Shown in pieces: positions 7,661-15,526 of a stretch of DNA of 64,000 nucleotides; position 1 is the stretch's first letter; every line of letters starts with the position of its first letter. A program made the translations under genes and the position numbers. Below the pieces are notes generated by a model that saw only the letters and a program-made list of their open reading frames with translations, had not been told where the DNA came from and ran no database searches. The DNA is from Streptomyces spiroverticillatus. GTDB lineage: Bacteria; Actinomycetota; Actinomycetes; Streptomycetales; Streptomycetaceae. The DNA lies in assembly GCA_014650415.1 (NCBI GenBank), contig BMUX01000012.1:192419-256418 (forward strand), in the 5' to 3' direction.

Positions 7661-10600
7661 TTGACCACCCCAGCCCACGGTGCGCATCGGCGCAGACCCG
7701 GGCGCGCCACCCACAGCCGCGCGCTCTCCATCGGCCTGGCACTTCCGCTCATCACCACCGGCAGCCTCCTCGGCGCCGCGCCCGCCCAGGCGGATGCCGG
7801 CGACGGCACCGTGAAGGTGCGGGTCGTCCGCGAGGTGAACGCCAACGGCACCTGGGACCGGGTGCTGGAGCCCGCCCTGAACCAGGTCGAGGTCCGCCTC
7901 ACCGACGACGCGGGCAACACCGTCACCGCCAGGACCGGCGCCGACGGCGTCGCCGAATTCACCCCGGCCACCACGGCCCTCAAGGGCGGCAAGTACCGCG
8001 CCCAGGTGATCAACCCGAAGCCGGGCGTCCTGTTCTCGGCCTTCGCCGACCACGAGGGCGGCCTCCTCAAGGGCGACGTCAACGCACTGACCAGCACCGA
8101 GGAGTTCGTCGACGTCTCCGGTGGCCAGAACGTCGAGTTCACCACGGCGTTCTGGAACCCGGGCGACTACTGCCAGAAGAACGCCGATCTGGTGACGGCC
8201 TGCATCGGCAAGGACTCCTCCGACGGCCCCGAGGCCGACACCCGCCGCACGCTGGTGTCCTTCCCGTACAACGCCCGGGGCAACAACAACCAGACCACGG
8301 ACATGGCGACCAAGGGCGACACCGGTGCGCTGTACGGCATCGGCTGGTCCAAGCAGAAGAAGTGGGTCTTCTCCGGCGCCTTCGCCCGCCGCGCCTCGAA
8401 GTTCGGTCCCGAGGGCCCCGGCGCGATCTACCTCTCCGACCGGGCGAACGGCAACGCCCTGTCGCTGTTCACGAAGGTCCCCAACGTCGGCACCACCGCG
8501 CACGACATGGCGACCGACATGGACCTCTCCTTCAGCCCGAGGGTCACCAAGGAGTCCCTCGGCGACGTGGAGGTCTCGGAGGACGGCAAGGACCTGTACG
8601 TCGTCAACCTGAACGACCGCAAGCTCTACCGGTACGACGCCACCCAGAAGACGGCCGACGCCCCCAAGGCGTCCTACGCCATCCCCGACCCGGGCTGCGC
8701 CTCCGCCGACGACTGGCGGCCCTTCGGCCTCGGCGTGCAAGACGGCACCGTCTACGTCGGCGGCGTCTGCTCCGCCGAGTCGACACAGAACAAGGCGGAC
8801 ATGCGGGCGGTCGTCCAGACCTTCGACGCCGCGGCCGGGACCTTCACCGGCGTCGTCATGGACCAGAAGCTCGACTACCCGCGCGGCATCGCGGACAACC
8901 TCCCGGCGAATTGCAAGGGGCCGGCCTGGTACCCCTGGGCGGACGGCTACCGCGACCAGCAGGACGGCAAGAACTGCACCACGCGCTACGCCTACCCGCA
9001 GCCGATTCTGGGCGATGTCGTCGTGGACACCGACGGCGACCTCATCCTCGGCTTCCGCGACCGGCACGCCGACCAGACCGGACAGGGCCTGCGCACCAAG
9101 ATCGGCGGAGGTCTGGCCGACCCGTCCTCCGGCGGTGACCTGAACCGCGCCTGCAAGGGACCGGACGGCAAGTTCGTCCTGGACGGCAACGGCGGCTGCA
9201 CCAACAACGGCACCCCGCAGAACAACGGCGGACAGCCCGCGAACGTCCTGGAGTACTACCCCGGTGAGTGGCGGACCGTCTGGCACCTCGAATCGGCCTT
9301 CTCGGGCATCGCGCTCTCCAAGGTCGAGGACACCGTCGCCACCTCCGGCATCGACGTCATCGACACCACGTACAACAGCGGCACGATGCACGTGAACCGC
9401 GACGGCTCCAAGCCCTCGCCCAACGCCCAGGGCGGCAACATCCTGAACACCGCCTTCGGCAAGGGCGGCGCCATGGCCGACCTCGAGGTCCTCTGCGACG
9501 AGGCGCCGATCCAGATCGGCAACCGCGTCTGGTACGACGTCGACAAGGACGGCATCCAGGACCCGGGCGAGAAGCCGGTCCCGGGCGCCACGGTCAACCT
9601 GTACGACGCGAACGGCAACAAGGTCGCCACCACCGTGACGACCAGCCGCGGCGAGTACTACTTCGACAACTCGAACGTGCCGGGCGGCCTGAAGTTCCGC
9701 ACCCAGTACACGATCAAGATCGACAACCCGGCCGACTACGAGGACGGCGGCCCGCTCTTCCGGTGGGCGGTCACCAAGAACGACGCGGGCGACAACGACT
9801 TCATCGACAGCGACGGCAAGGTCCCGCCGGGCGGCAAGTACCCCGAGCACACCATCACCACCGGTGACGCGGGCCAGGACAACCACACCTACGACTTCGG
9901 CTACAACCAGCCGGACGGCAAGGTGAGGATCGTCAAGACCGACGCCGCCACGGGCAGGCCGCTGGCCGGGGCGAAGTTCCAGCTGTGGCGGGAGTCCAAT
10001 TCCCAGGACGGTCTCCAGATGGACGGTGACACGCCGGACACGAAGGTCGGTGCCGTCTGCACGACCGACGAGCGCGGTCTCTGCACCTCGGACAACGTTC
10101 CGCTCGGCGCCTACTACTGGCAGGAGACCGAGGCACCCGACGGCTACCGGCCGCCGGCCCAGCCCGTCTTCGGTCCGCTCGTCCTGGACTTCGACAACTA
10201 CACGCGGGGCGCGGAGGCGAAGGCCACCAACCAGCCGGACGGCAAGGTGCGGGTCCTCAAGACCGACGCCGCCACGGGCAGGCCGTTGGCCGGGGCGAAG
10301 TTCCAGCTGTGGCGCGAGTCCAACTCCCAGGACGGTCTCCAGATGGACGGTGACACGCCGGACACGAAGGTCGGTGCCGTCTGCACGACCGACGGGCGTG
10401 GTGCGTGCACCTCGGAGAACGTTCCGCTCGGTACGTACTACTGGCAGGAGACCGAGGCTCCGCAGGGCTACCAGCCGCCCGCCAACCCCGTCTTCGGCCC
10501 GTTCGTCCTCGACCTCGGCAACGTCACCCAGGGCGCTGAGGTCAAGGCCGCCAACGTGCCGTACCAGGACGAGCCCGTGAAGGGCGAGATCACCATCGTC

Positions 10601-10924
10601 AAGAAGGACGCCAAGACGGGCAGGCTCGTGCCCGGCGCGGTCTTCCAGCTCTGGGAGGAGACCAACGGCACCCCCGGCCTCCAGCGCACCGGCGCCCGGG
10701 CCGACTCCCTCGCCGACCCCGGCTGTGCCACGGACGCACAGGGCAGGTGCCGCTACGAGAAGCTCGACGAGGGCGCGTACTACCTGTACGAGACAGCGGT
10801 CCCCGACGGCTATCAGTTGCCCGCGAACCGCACCTCGGGCCCGCACCGCATCAGCAAGAACAGCCTCAGCGTCACCGTGACGCTGAAGAACCAGCCCAAG
10901 GAAGAGGAAAAGAAGAAGAAGTGA
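7661..10924 (+). CDS. Large secreted SdrD-B/SpaA-repeat surface protein lacking a sorting signal
   Basis: A 1087-residue protein. The TTG at 7661 is chosen for its AAGGAG 5 nt upstream and because it opens directly into a signal peptide (basic start, hydrophobic LSIGLALPLITTGSLL, cleavage near APAQADA). Domain order: a small Ig/transthyretin-like domain (about 45-130), a large propeller-like region (about 150-610), an SdrD-B domain (about 615-750, QIGNRVWYDVDKDGIQDPG), and three SpaA/Cna-B-type domains (about 752-1080) each opening with K[TK]DA.TGR. Such domains form intramolecular isopeptide bonds in pilin-like adhesins. The protein ends in a charged EEEKKKK tail with no LPxTG, hydrophobic stretch or other visible anchor, so it is probably released or held non-covalently. 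Confidence 0.85.
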   Translation: MTTPAHGAHRRRPGRATHSRALSIGLALPLITTGSLLGAAPAQADAGDGTVKVRVVREVNANGTWDRVLEPALNQVEVRLTDDAGNTVTARTGADGVAEFTPATTALKGGKYRAQVINPKPGVLFSAFADHEGGLLKGDVNALTSTEEFVDVSGGQNVEFTTAFWNPGDYCQKNADLVTACIGKDSSDGPEADTRRTLVSFPYNARGNNNQTTDMATKGDTGALYGIGWSKQKKWVFSGAFARRASKFGPEGPGAIYLSDRANGNALSLFTKVPNVGTTAHDMATDMDLSFSPRVTKESLGDVEVSEDGKDLYVVNLNDRKLYRYDATQKTADAPKASYAIPDPGCASADDWRPFGLGVQDGTVYVGGVCSAESTQNKADMRAVVQTFDAAAGTFTGVVMDQKLDYPRGIADNLPANCKGPAWYPWADGYRDQQDGKNCTTRYAYPQPILGDVVVDTDGDLILGFRDRHADQTGQGLRTKIGGGLADPSSGGDLNRACKGPDGKFVLDGNGGCTNNGTPQNNGGQPANVLEYYPGEWRTVWHLESAFSGIALSKVEDTVATSGIDVIDTTYNSGTMHVNRDGSKPSPNAQGGNILNTAFGKGGAMADLEVLCDEAPIQIGNRVWYDVDKDGIQDPGEKPVPGATVNLYDANGNKVATTVTTSRGEYYFDNSNVPGGLKFRTQYTIKIDNPADYEDGGPLFRWAVTKNDAGDNDFIDSDGKVPPGGKYPEHTITTGDAGQDNHTYDFGYNQPDGKVRIVKTDAATGRPLAGAKFQLWRESNSQDGLQMDGDTPDTKVGAVCTTDERGLCTSDNVPLGAYYWQETEAPDGYRPPAQPVFGPLVLDFDNYTRGAEAKATNQPDGKVRVLKTDAATGRPLAGAKFQLWRESNSQDGLQMDGDTPDTKVGAVCTTDGRGACTSENVPLGTYYWQETEAPQGYQPPANPVFGPFVLDLGNVTQGAEVKAANVPYQDEPVKGEITIVKKDAKTGRLVPGAVFQLWEETNGTPGLQRTGARADSLADPGCATDAQGRCRYEKLDEGAYYLYETAVPDGYQLPANRTSGPHRISKNSLSVTVTLKNQPKEEEKKKK
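9905..10552 (+). repeat. 324-bp tandem duplication encoding two SpaA-type domains
   Basis: Two copies with a 324-bp period (108 codons) begin near 9905 and 10229 and are nearly identical over long stretches, which points to a recent duplication. The third, downstream domain (from about 10580) is clearly diverged. Confidence 0.85.
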
Positions 10925-10963
10925 CCCGGCCGCTCCCGCACGGAGCTGACCGGTCGTCATGAC

Positions 10964-11005
10964 CGGCAGGTGGCCCCCGCCCTCCTCGGCGGGGGCCACC
11001 TGCCG
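10964..11005 (+). terminator. Strong terminator after the surface-protein gene
   Basis: A perfect 18-bp stem (10964-10981 with 10988-11005) and a 6-nt loop, 40 bp beyond the stop codon. Confidence 0.9.
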
Positions 11006-11036
11006 TGGCGCTCCGCATCCCGCACCCGGCGCTCCT

Positions 11037-11088
11037 GGATGCTGTTCGCGTACGGACCATCCCCCCCGGGATGTTGTTCGCGCACGGA
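11037..11088. repeat. 20-bp direct repeat, 32-bp period, upstream of the exported protein
   Basis: Two 20-bp copies (11037-11056 and 11069-11088) differ at two positions and share the core TGTTCGCG. They lie about 95-145 bp upstream of the next start codon, suitable for a pair of operator sites. Confidence 0.45.
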
Positions 11089-11182
11089 CGCCCCTCCCGC
11101 GATCCGTCACCCACCACACCCCAGCGCCTACCCACCGACCGAGCACGTCCGGCGCCCACGCGCCGAGGAGGAAGAGGAACCC

Positions 11183-11944
11183 ATGGCCCGTCCGCGCCGT
11201 CCTTTGCTCTGGAGCGCCTGCGCCCTGCTCGTCGCCACCGCGGCCGTGGCGGGTGTCGCCGCCCGGGGAGCGGGTGACGAACTCGATCCCCGCCCGGTCA
11301 CCGTCGCCGAGGCCCAACGGCTGGCGATGGCGCGCTTCAACGCGTACGAGAGCAGCCCGCTCGCCGTGGCCGTCCAGGTGCCCGACGGGGCGGACACCAC
11401 CGAGGTGCACGGTGTGCTGGACTACCGCGCCCACCGGGCGGTCGGCGTGTACCGGAGCGGAACGGCCACTGCCCGTACCGCCGGTGCGCTGGCCTGGGAC
11501 CAGAGCGGTCTGGCGGTGTCCACCGGCACGGCCGGGGCTGCCGACACCACCGCCCCCGGCATCACGGCGACGGCCAAGGCCGTTCCGGCCCGGGCGTGGT
11601 CGCCGCGTGCCTACAGCACGGACCCGATGGACGCGGCGCTGCGCCTGACGATGTCCCTGGCCGGGAACCGTCCCGACAACGCCCAGCTCCTCGCCCAGTC
11701 AGGACCCAGGCGACTGCGCGAGGAACAGGTCGACGGGCGCGTGCACACCGTCTTCTCGGGGCCGCGCCCCAAGAACGCCGCCGCCGGTTCCGTCTCCCCG
11801 CTGACCTACTGGGTGGACGAGCAGGGGCGGCTCGGCCGGGTGGAGATGGTGCTTCCCGGACTGGACCGGCCCGTCCGGCTGGACCTGCGACCGCTCGCCG
11901 CGAAGGTCCGGGTCCCGGACTCCCCGTGGAGGCGGACGCCCTGA
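11183..11944 (+). CDS. Exported protein of unknown function
   Basis: A 253-residue protein whose start has a purine-rich site (GGAGGAAGAGG) just upstream. A hydrophobic segment near residues 8-27 (LLWSACALLVATAAVAGVAA) reads as a signal peptide or membrane anchor. The rest is soluble and contains a middle region with a Thr/Ala-rich stretch. YWVDEQGRLGRVEMVLPG near residue 212 resembles the C-terminal strands of LppX/LprG-like or DUF-type extracytoplasmic proteins of actinobacteria. No catalytic motif is seen. The gene follows a strong terminator, so it has its own promoter, and it converges on the beta-helix lipoprotein gene. Confidence 0.7.
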   Translation: MARPRRPLLWSACALLVATAAVAGVAARGAGDELDPRPVTVAEAQRLAMARFNAYESSPLAVAVQVPDGADTTEVHGVLDYRAHRAVGVYRSGTATARTAGALAWDQSGLAVSTGTAGAADTTAPGITATAKAVPARAWSPRAYSTDPMDAALRLTMSLAGNRPDNAQLLAQSGPRRLREEQVDGRVHTVFSGPRPKNAAAGSVSPLTYWVDEQGRLGRVEMVLPGLDRPVRLDLRPLAAKVRVPDSPWRRTP

Positions 11945-11978
11945 CGGACCCGGCCCCTCCACCCGTCACCCCGTCCCG

Positions 11979-13310
11979 TCAGCCGCCCGCGGGCAGCCGG
12001 TAGGCGTTCAGGTCCACCGCGCCCGGCAGCCCGTGCGCAGGGCGGACGGCCGCGCGAGCGCCACCGGGAAGCTGCGGCTGCGGTCCGGGCGCTGCGACCT
12101 CGCGGAAGGAGATGCCCGGCGGGACCTCGGCCGAGGGAAGCCGGGGGCGTCCGCCGGCCAGCGCTGTGTCGCGCCCCGGACACCGGGTGACCTCGGGCGG
12201 CAGGGCGGCCGGGAGGCTGCGCGTGCTTCCGTTGCCCTCATAGCAGTTGCCGCCCGTGCGTGCTGCCTCCAGCAGCAGCCCGGCAGGAGTCCTGGCGTCG
12301 ACCGCGTTGTCCTTCAGGGTGTTGCCGCGCACCGGATAGCCCTGCACGTCCTGGAGGCGGAGGGCGGCCACGCGGTGGTCCCGCAGGAGGTTGCGGGCGA
12401 CGAGGTTGCGGGTGCCGCCGCCGATGCCGATGCCCACACCGAAGCCTCCGTCGGCCTGTTCGGGGCTGGCGGCGTCGTTGTTCCCGGTGACCGTGTTGCC
12501 GACGACGGCGGCGTCGTGCTGCGGGCCCAGGGCTTCGAGGTTGTTCGAGTTGACGGTGATGCCCACCCGGTTGGCCCGCACCGTGTTCGCGACGAAGGCG
12601 AGATGCGTCGAGGCGTTGGTGACCTCGATGCCGATCGCGTTGTGCTCGACGGTGTTGTGGCGCACGACCGTGTTGCAGGGGTCGCACTGGCCGACGTAGA
12701 TCCCGGAGTCCGAGTGTCCCGAGCCGTAACTGTGCTCGATGACGCCGTCGCGCGCGTCGAACGCGTAGATGCCGTACAGCGCGTTGTTGTGCGCGGTCAC
12801 GTACGAGGCGCGGAAGCCCCCCAGCGCGGGGAACTTCGCCGTGTCGAGCGGGTCGTAGCCCGAACCCCCGGCCCCGGCGCGCTGGAGTTCCCGGTCGGTG
12901 ACACCGGTGAACAGCACGCCGTTGGCGAGGTGGTTGCGAACTGTCAGGTTCTCGACGACCGAGCCCGCGCCCGTCACGGTGATGCCGTTGAAGCGGGTGA
13001 ACTGACCGTCGACGACCACCTTGTCGCGGCTCTCTCCGCGCAGGACCACGCCGGGACGGCGCAGTTGCACCTCCTCCTTGTACACACCGGGTGCCACCAG
13101 GACAAGATCACCCGAACGTGCGACGTCCACGGCTTCCTGAATGGTCGGATAGGCGGCGGGAACGCGGAGTTCGGCGGGTCCGCCCGTCGGACCGGGCCGG
13201 GCAGTGCCGTGGGGGCCCGCACAACCCGTGAGCGCCGCCGAGCCCAGGGCCACAGCGGTGAGTGCCGAACAAAGGCCGCGGAAGAGGCTTCTGCCTACAA
13301 ATGGGTGCAT
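11979..13310 (-). CDS. Right-handed parallel beta-helix lipoprotein
   Basis: A 443-residue protein. The N-terminus has a type II signal peptide with lipobox ALTGC around residue 30, so it is likely anchored to the outer face of the membrane. YPTIQEAVDVARSGDLVLVAPGVY opens a pectate-lyase/NosD-type beta-helix, followed by many ~22-residue turns rich in N, G and V (for example NLTVRNHLANGVLF, VVRHNTVEHNAIGIEV, GNTVTGNN). Such proteins bind or modify polysaccharides or act as copper-site chaperones (NosD), but no nos genes are nearby, so a carbohydrate-related role is more likely. It is divergent from the DyP peroxidase gene, with 105 bp between the starts. Confidence 0.8.
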   Translation of the reverse strand: MHPFVGRSLFRGLCSALTAVALGSAALTGCAGPHGTARPGPTGGPAELRVPAAYPTIQEAVDVARSGDLVLVAPGVYKEEVQLRRPGVVLRGESRDKVVVDGQFTRFNGITVTGAGSVVENLTVRNHLANGVLFTGVTDRELQRAGAGGSGYDPLDTAKFPALGGFRASYVTAHNNALYGIYAFDARDGVIEHSYGSGHSDSGIYVGQCDPCNTVVRHNTVEHNAIGIEVTNASTHLAFVANTVRANRVGITVNSNNLEALGPQHDAAVVGNTVTGNNDAASPEQADGGFGVGIGIGGGTRNLVARNLLRDHRVAALRLQDVQGYPVRGNTLKDNAVDARTPAGLLLEAARTGGNCYEGNGSTRSLPAALPPEVTRCPGRDTALAGGRPRLPSAEVPPGISFREVAAPGPQPQLPGGARAAVRPAHGLPGAVDLNAYRLPAGG

Positions 13311-13415
13311 GGGGACAGGTGTAACTTATGGGCGGCTTCCTCTGGCGCCCGCGACCCGTCGGTTCCGGGCGCACCGCGGGCTCGGCCGCACTCCACGGAA
13401 AGGCTCCCGACACCC

Positions 13416-14504
13416 ATGCGTGGTGACCTCCCCGCCCACCGTCCGGGCTCCCTGGGACGTCGCGCGGCACTCGGCGCGCTTCCCGCCGTCACCCTGGCCG
13501 CTGCCGGATGCGCTCCCTCAGCCCCTGCCGTCCGCGAGGCAGCACCCGGACAGCAGGGCGGCACAAAGGCCGGCGCGCAGCCGTCCAGCCAGCGAGGCGT
13601 GACGGAGCCCCCTGCTCCGTATGTGCTCCTGACCTCGTACGACCTGCGCCACGCCGATCAGGCCGCCGTCACGGCCGCCCTGCTGGCGTGGCCGGGTGGC
13701 CGCGGGGCCGGTCCCACCGGCACCGTCGTCGCGCTGCCCGGTCTGTACCGCGCACTGGGGCTGCGCACTCCGGCACTGCTCCGCGAACCGCCGCGTTTCC
13801 CCGGAGACCGGCTCGACCCGGCCCGTTCCGGTGGCCACCTGCTCGTCCTGTGGGCAGGCCCGACGGCCGCCGCGTGCCGGGAGGAGGCCGGCCGCTTCAC
13901 AGCCTCCACGCACACCGCTCTCGCGCCCCGTTGGCGGCAGGAGGGCTTCCTGCCGCCCACCACGCCCGGGGCGACACCCCGCAACCTCTTCGGCTTCAAG
14001 GACGGCACGGAGAACCCTCCGCCCTCGGAGTACCGCCGCTGGCTCTGGCACCCCGACGGCAGCACGTACCTCGTCTACCGGCGCATCCACATGGACACCC
14101 GAGGCTTCGCCGCCCTGCCTCCCTCCGCTCAGGAACGGGTCGTCGGCCGTCACCGGGACAGTGGTGCACCGCTCGGCGGCACCTCGGAACGCGATCCGGT
14201 GGACCTGTACGCGAAGACGCCCGAGGGCCAGTACGTGATCCCGGTCGACGCGCATGTCCGGCTGGCCCACTCACGGCTCGACCAGGGTGCCCGCATGCTC
14301 CGCCGCGGCTACTCCTACGACGACGGGCCCGCAGGACGCGGACTGCTGTTCCTCGCCTTCATGCGGGACCCTGCCCTCTTCACCCGGGTCCAGCAGCGGC
14401 TGTCGGAGTCCGACGCGATGAACCGCTTCACCGAACACCGGGCCTCGGCCGTCGGCTACGTGCTCCCGCGGTTCGGCGAGGGGCGGCCCGTGCGCTGGAA
14501 CTGA
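13416..14504 (+). CDS. DyP-type heme peroxidase with Tat/lipoprotein-like signal
   Basis: A 362-residue protein. A twin-arginine motif (LGRRAALG) is followed by a hydrophobic stretch ending LAAAGC, so it is probably Tat-exported and perhaps lipidated. Family motifs are intact: GFKDGTENP (distal Asp), the RRIHMDTRGF segment, TSERDP (distal Arg region), and DAHVRLAH with MLRRGYSYDDG supplying the proximal His and the conserved heme-pocket loop, then GLLFLAFMRD. DyP enzymes use hydrogen peroxide to oxidise dyes, aromatic compounds or porphyrins; EfeB-like members handle heme or iron. No efeU or efeO partners lie next to it. The ATG at 13416 gives the shortest complete signal peptide. Confidence 0.9.
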   Translation: MRGDLPAHRPGSLGRRAALGALPAVTLAAAGCAPSAPAVREAAPGQQGGTKAGAQPSSQRGVTEPPAPYVLLTSYDLRHADQAAVTAALLAWPGGRGAGPTGTVVALPGLYRALGLRTPALLREPPRFPGDRLDPARSGGHLLVLWAGPTAAACREEAGRFTASTHTALAPRWRQEGFLPPTTPGATPRNLFGFKDGTENPPPSEYRRWLWHPDGSTYLVYRRIHMDTRGFAALPPSAQERVVGRHRDSGAPLGGTSERDPVDLYAKTPEGQYVIPVDAHVRLAHSRLDQGARMLRRGYSYDDGPAGRGLLFLAFMRDPALFTRVQQRLSESDAMNRFTEHRASAVGYVLPRFGEGRPVRWN

Positions 14505-14560
14505 CCGACGGCCCATGCACTGGAACCGACCGACGGCCCGTGCGCCGGAACCGACCGGGG
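14486..14560. repeat. 25-bp tandem repeat x3 across the peroxidase stop codon
   Basis: Three consecutive 25-bp units (14486, 14511, 14536) share GCCC-TGC-C-GGAAC-GACCG. The first contains the last codons and TGA of the peroxidase gene, the others lie downstream, and the array fills the gap to the convergent L,D-transpeptidase gene. Confidence 0.8.
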
Positions 14561-14570
14561 GAGACCCGTG

Positions 14571-15374
14571 TCAGCGCAGCGGATCGTCCAGCGGCACGTC
14601 GACCGGGATGAGGTGCCCCCCGAAGGCGTCCGCCACGATCGCGTCCGCCTTCGCAGCGTCGGGATTTCCGACGGCCCGGTTGGGCTTGCGGCCGAACACA
14701 TACAGCCGATCCCCGACGCCGAGCAGTCGGTACAGCCGCTCGGCGTCCTTGACGTACATGTTCACGCAGCCGCCCGAACCCGACTCGAACAGGTCCTTGT
14801 ACGTCCCGTGCAGCGCCTGCCCCCCGTTGAAGAACTGCGAGAACGGCATGGGAGCGCCGTCGTAGACGGTGGAGAAGAAGGTGCGGTTCTTCCGGTAGAT
14901 CCGCTGCCAGCCGGTCCTGGTCTCCAGACCGGGCCGCCCGGACCGGACGGGCACCGGCCGGAAGACGACCTTCGTGCCCTTCTGCACCCACAGGATCTGC
15001 CGCGACAGATCCACGCAGGTGACGCGGTACGTCCGTACAGGGCACCGTTTCCCGGCATTGGGATTCCTGCTCGCGTCGTAGACGAGCGTGTAACGGTACG
15101 TCTTGAGGTCGGGGAAGCCGTTCGCGGGAGTCAGCTTCAGATCCCGCTGGACCTTGCGGATCGCCACGCAGTCGGCCTGCGACATGCGGCCGTCCACCGG
15201 CAGACCCAGCCGCTTCTCCAACTGCCGCTGGTAGGGGCCCGCGTTGGCCGTGCAGCTCTCCGCGGGCGCGGAGGCGACGAAGGACGGGGCGGCCACCGCG
15301 TTCGTCGGACCGGCCTGCAGCAGCCCCGTCGCCAGCACCAGCGCCCCCGCTGCCGTCCACCGTCGTCGTCCCAC
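14571..15374 (-). CDS. Secreted L,D-transpeptidase (YkuD domain)
   Basis: A 267-residue protein with an N-terminal signal peptide (GALVLATGLLQAG...AVAA) and a short peptidoglycan-binding-like helical domain (QRQLEKRLGLPVDGRMSQADC) at about 47-85. A YkuD domain at about 115-235 carries the active-site block HGTYKDLFESGSGGCVNM, with catalytic His and the SGGCVN cysteine. Members cross-link peptidoglycan 3-3 or attach proteins to it. Extra Cys pairs suggest disulfides outside the cell. It is convergent with the peroxidase gene. Confidence 0.9.
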   Translation of the reverse strand: MGRRRWTAAGALVLATGLLQAGPTNAVAAPSFVASAPAESCTANAGPYQRQLEKRLGLPVDGRMSQADCVAIRKVQRDLKLTPANGFPDLKTYRYTLVYDASRNPNAGKRCPVRTYRVTCVDLSRQILWVQKGTKVVFRPVPVRSGRPGLETRTGWQRIYRKNRTFFSTVYDGAPMPFSQFFNGGQALHGTYKDLFESGSGGCVNMYVKDAERLYRLLGVGDRLYVFGRKPNRAVGNPDAAKADAIVADAFGGHLIPVDVPLDDPLR

Positions 15375-15526
15375 ATCTGCTCCAGATGTACGAGTGCCGT
15401 CTGCCTACCTGCGTCAGGAACAAGGAAGCGGGCCGCCGGGACCGTACGCCACTCGGGTGGGCCGAGCGGGGGAGAGGCGACGGACGGTGCGACGGGACAT
15501 GTCCCGGCCGTACCGGCCGGGCCGCT

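Noticed and set aside
7502..11434. A 1310-codon reverse open frame
   Set aside because: It mirrors the surface-protein gene and continues across its terminator. Composition is Val/Gly/Leu-rich without domain motifs; it is a codon-bias shadow.
12033..13415. Upstream in-frame extension of the DyP peroxidase
   Set aside because: It is antisense to the beta-helix lipoprotein and would bury the Tat signal peptide inside the protein.
14486..14560. A CRISPR-like array
   Set aside because: Repeats are directly contiguous without spacers and only three copies exist; no cas genes are present.
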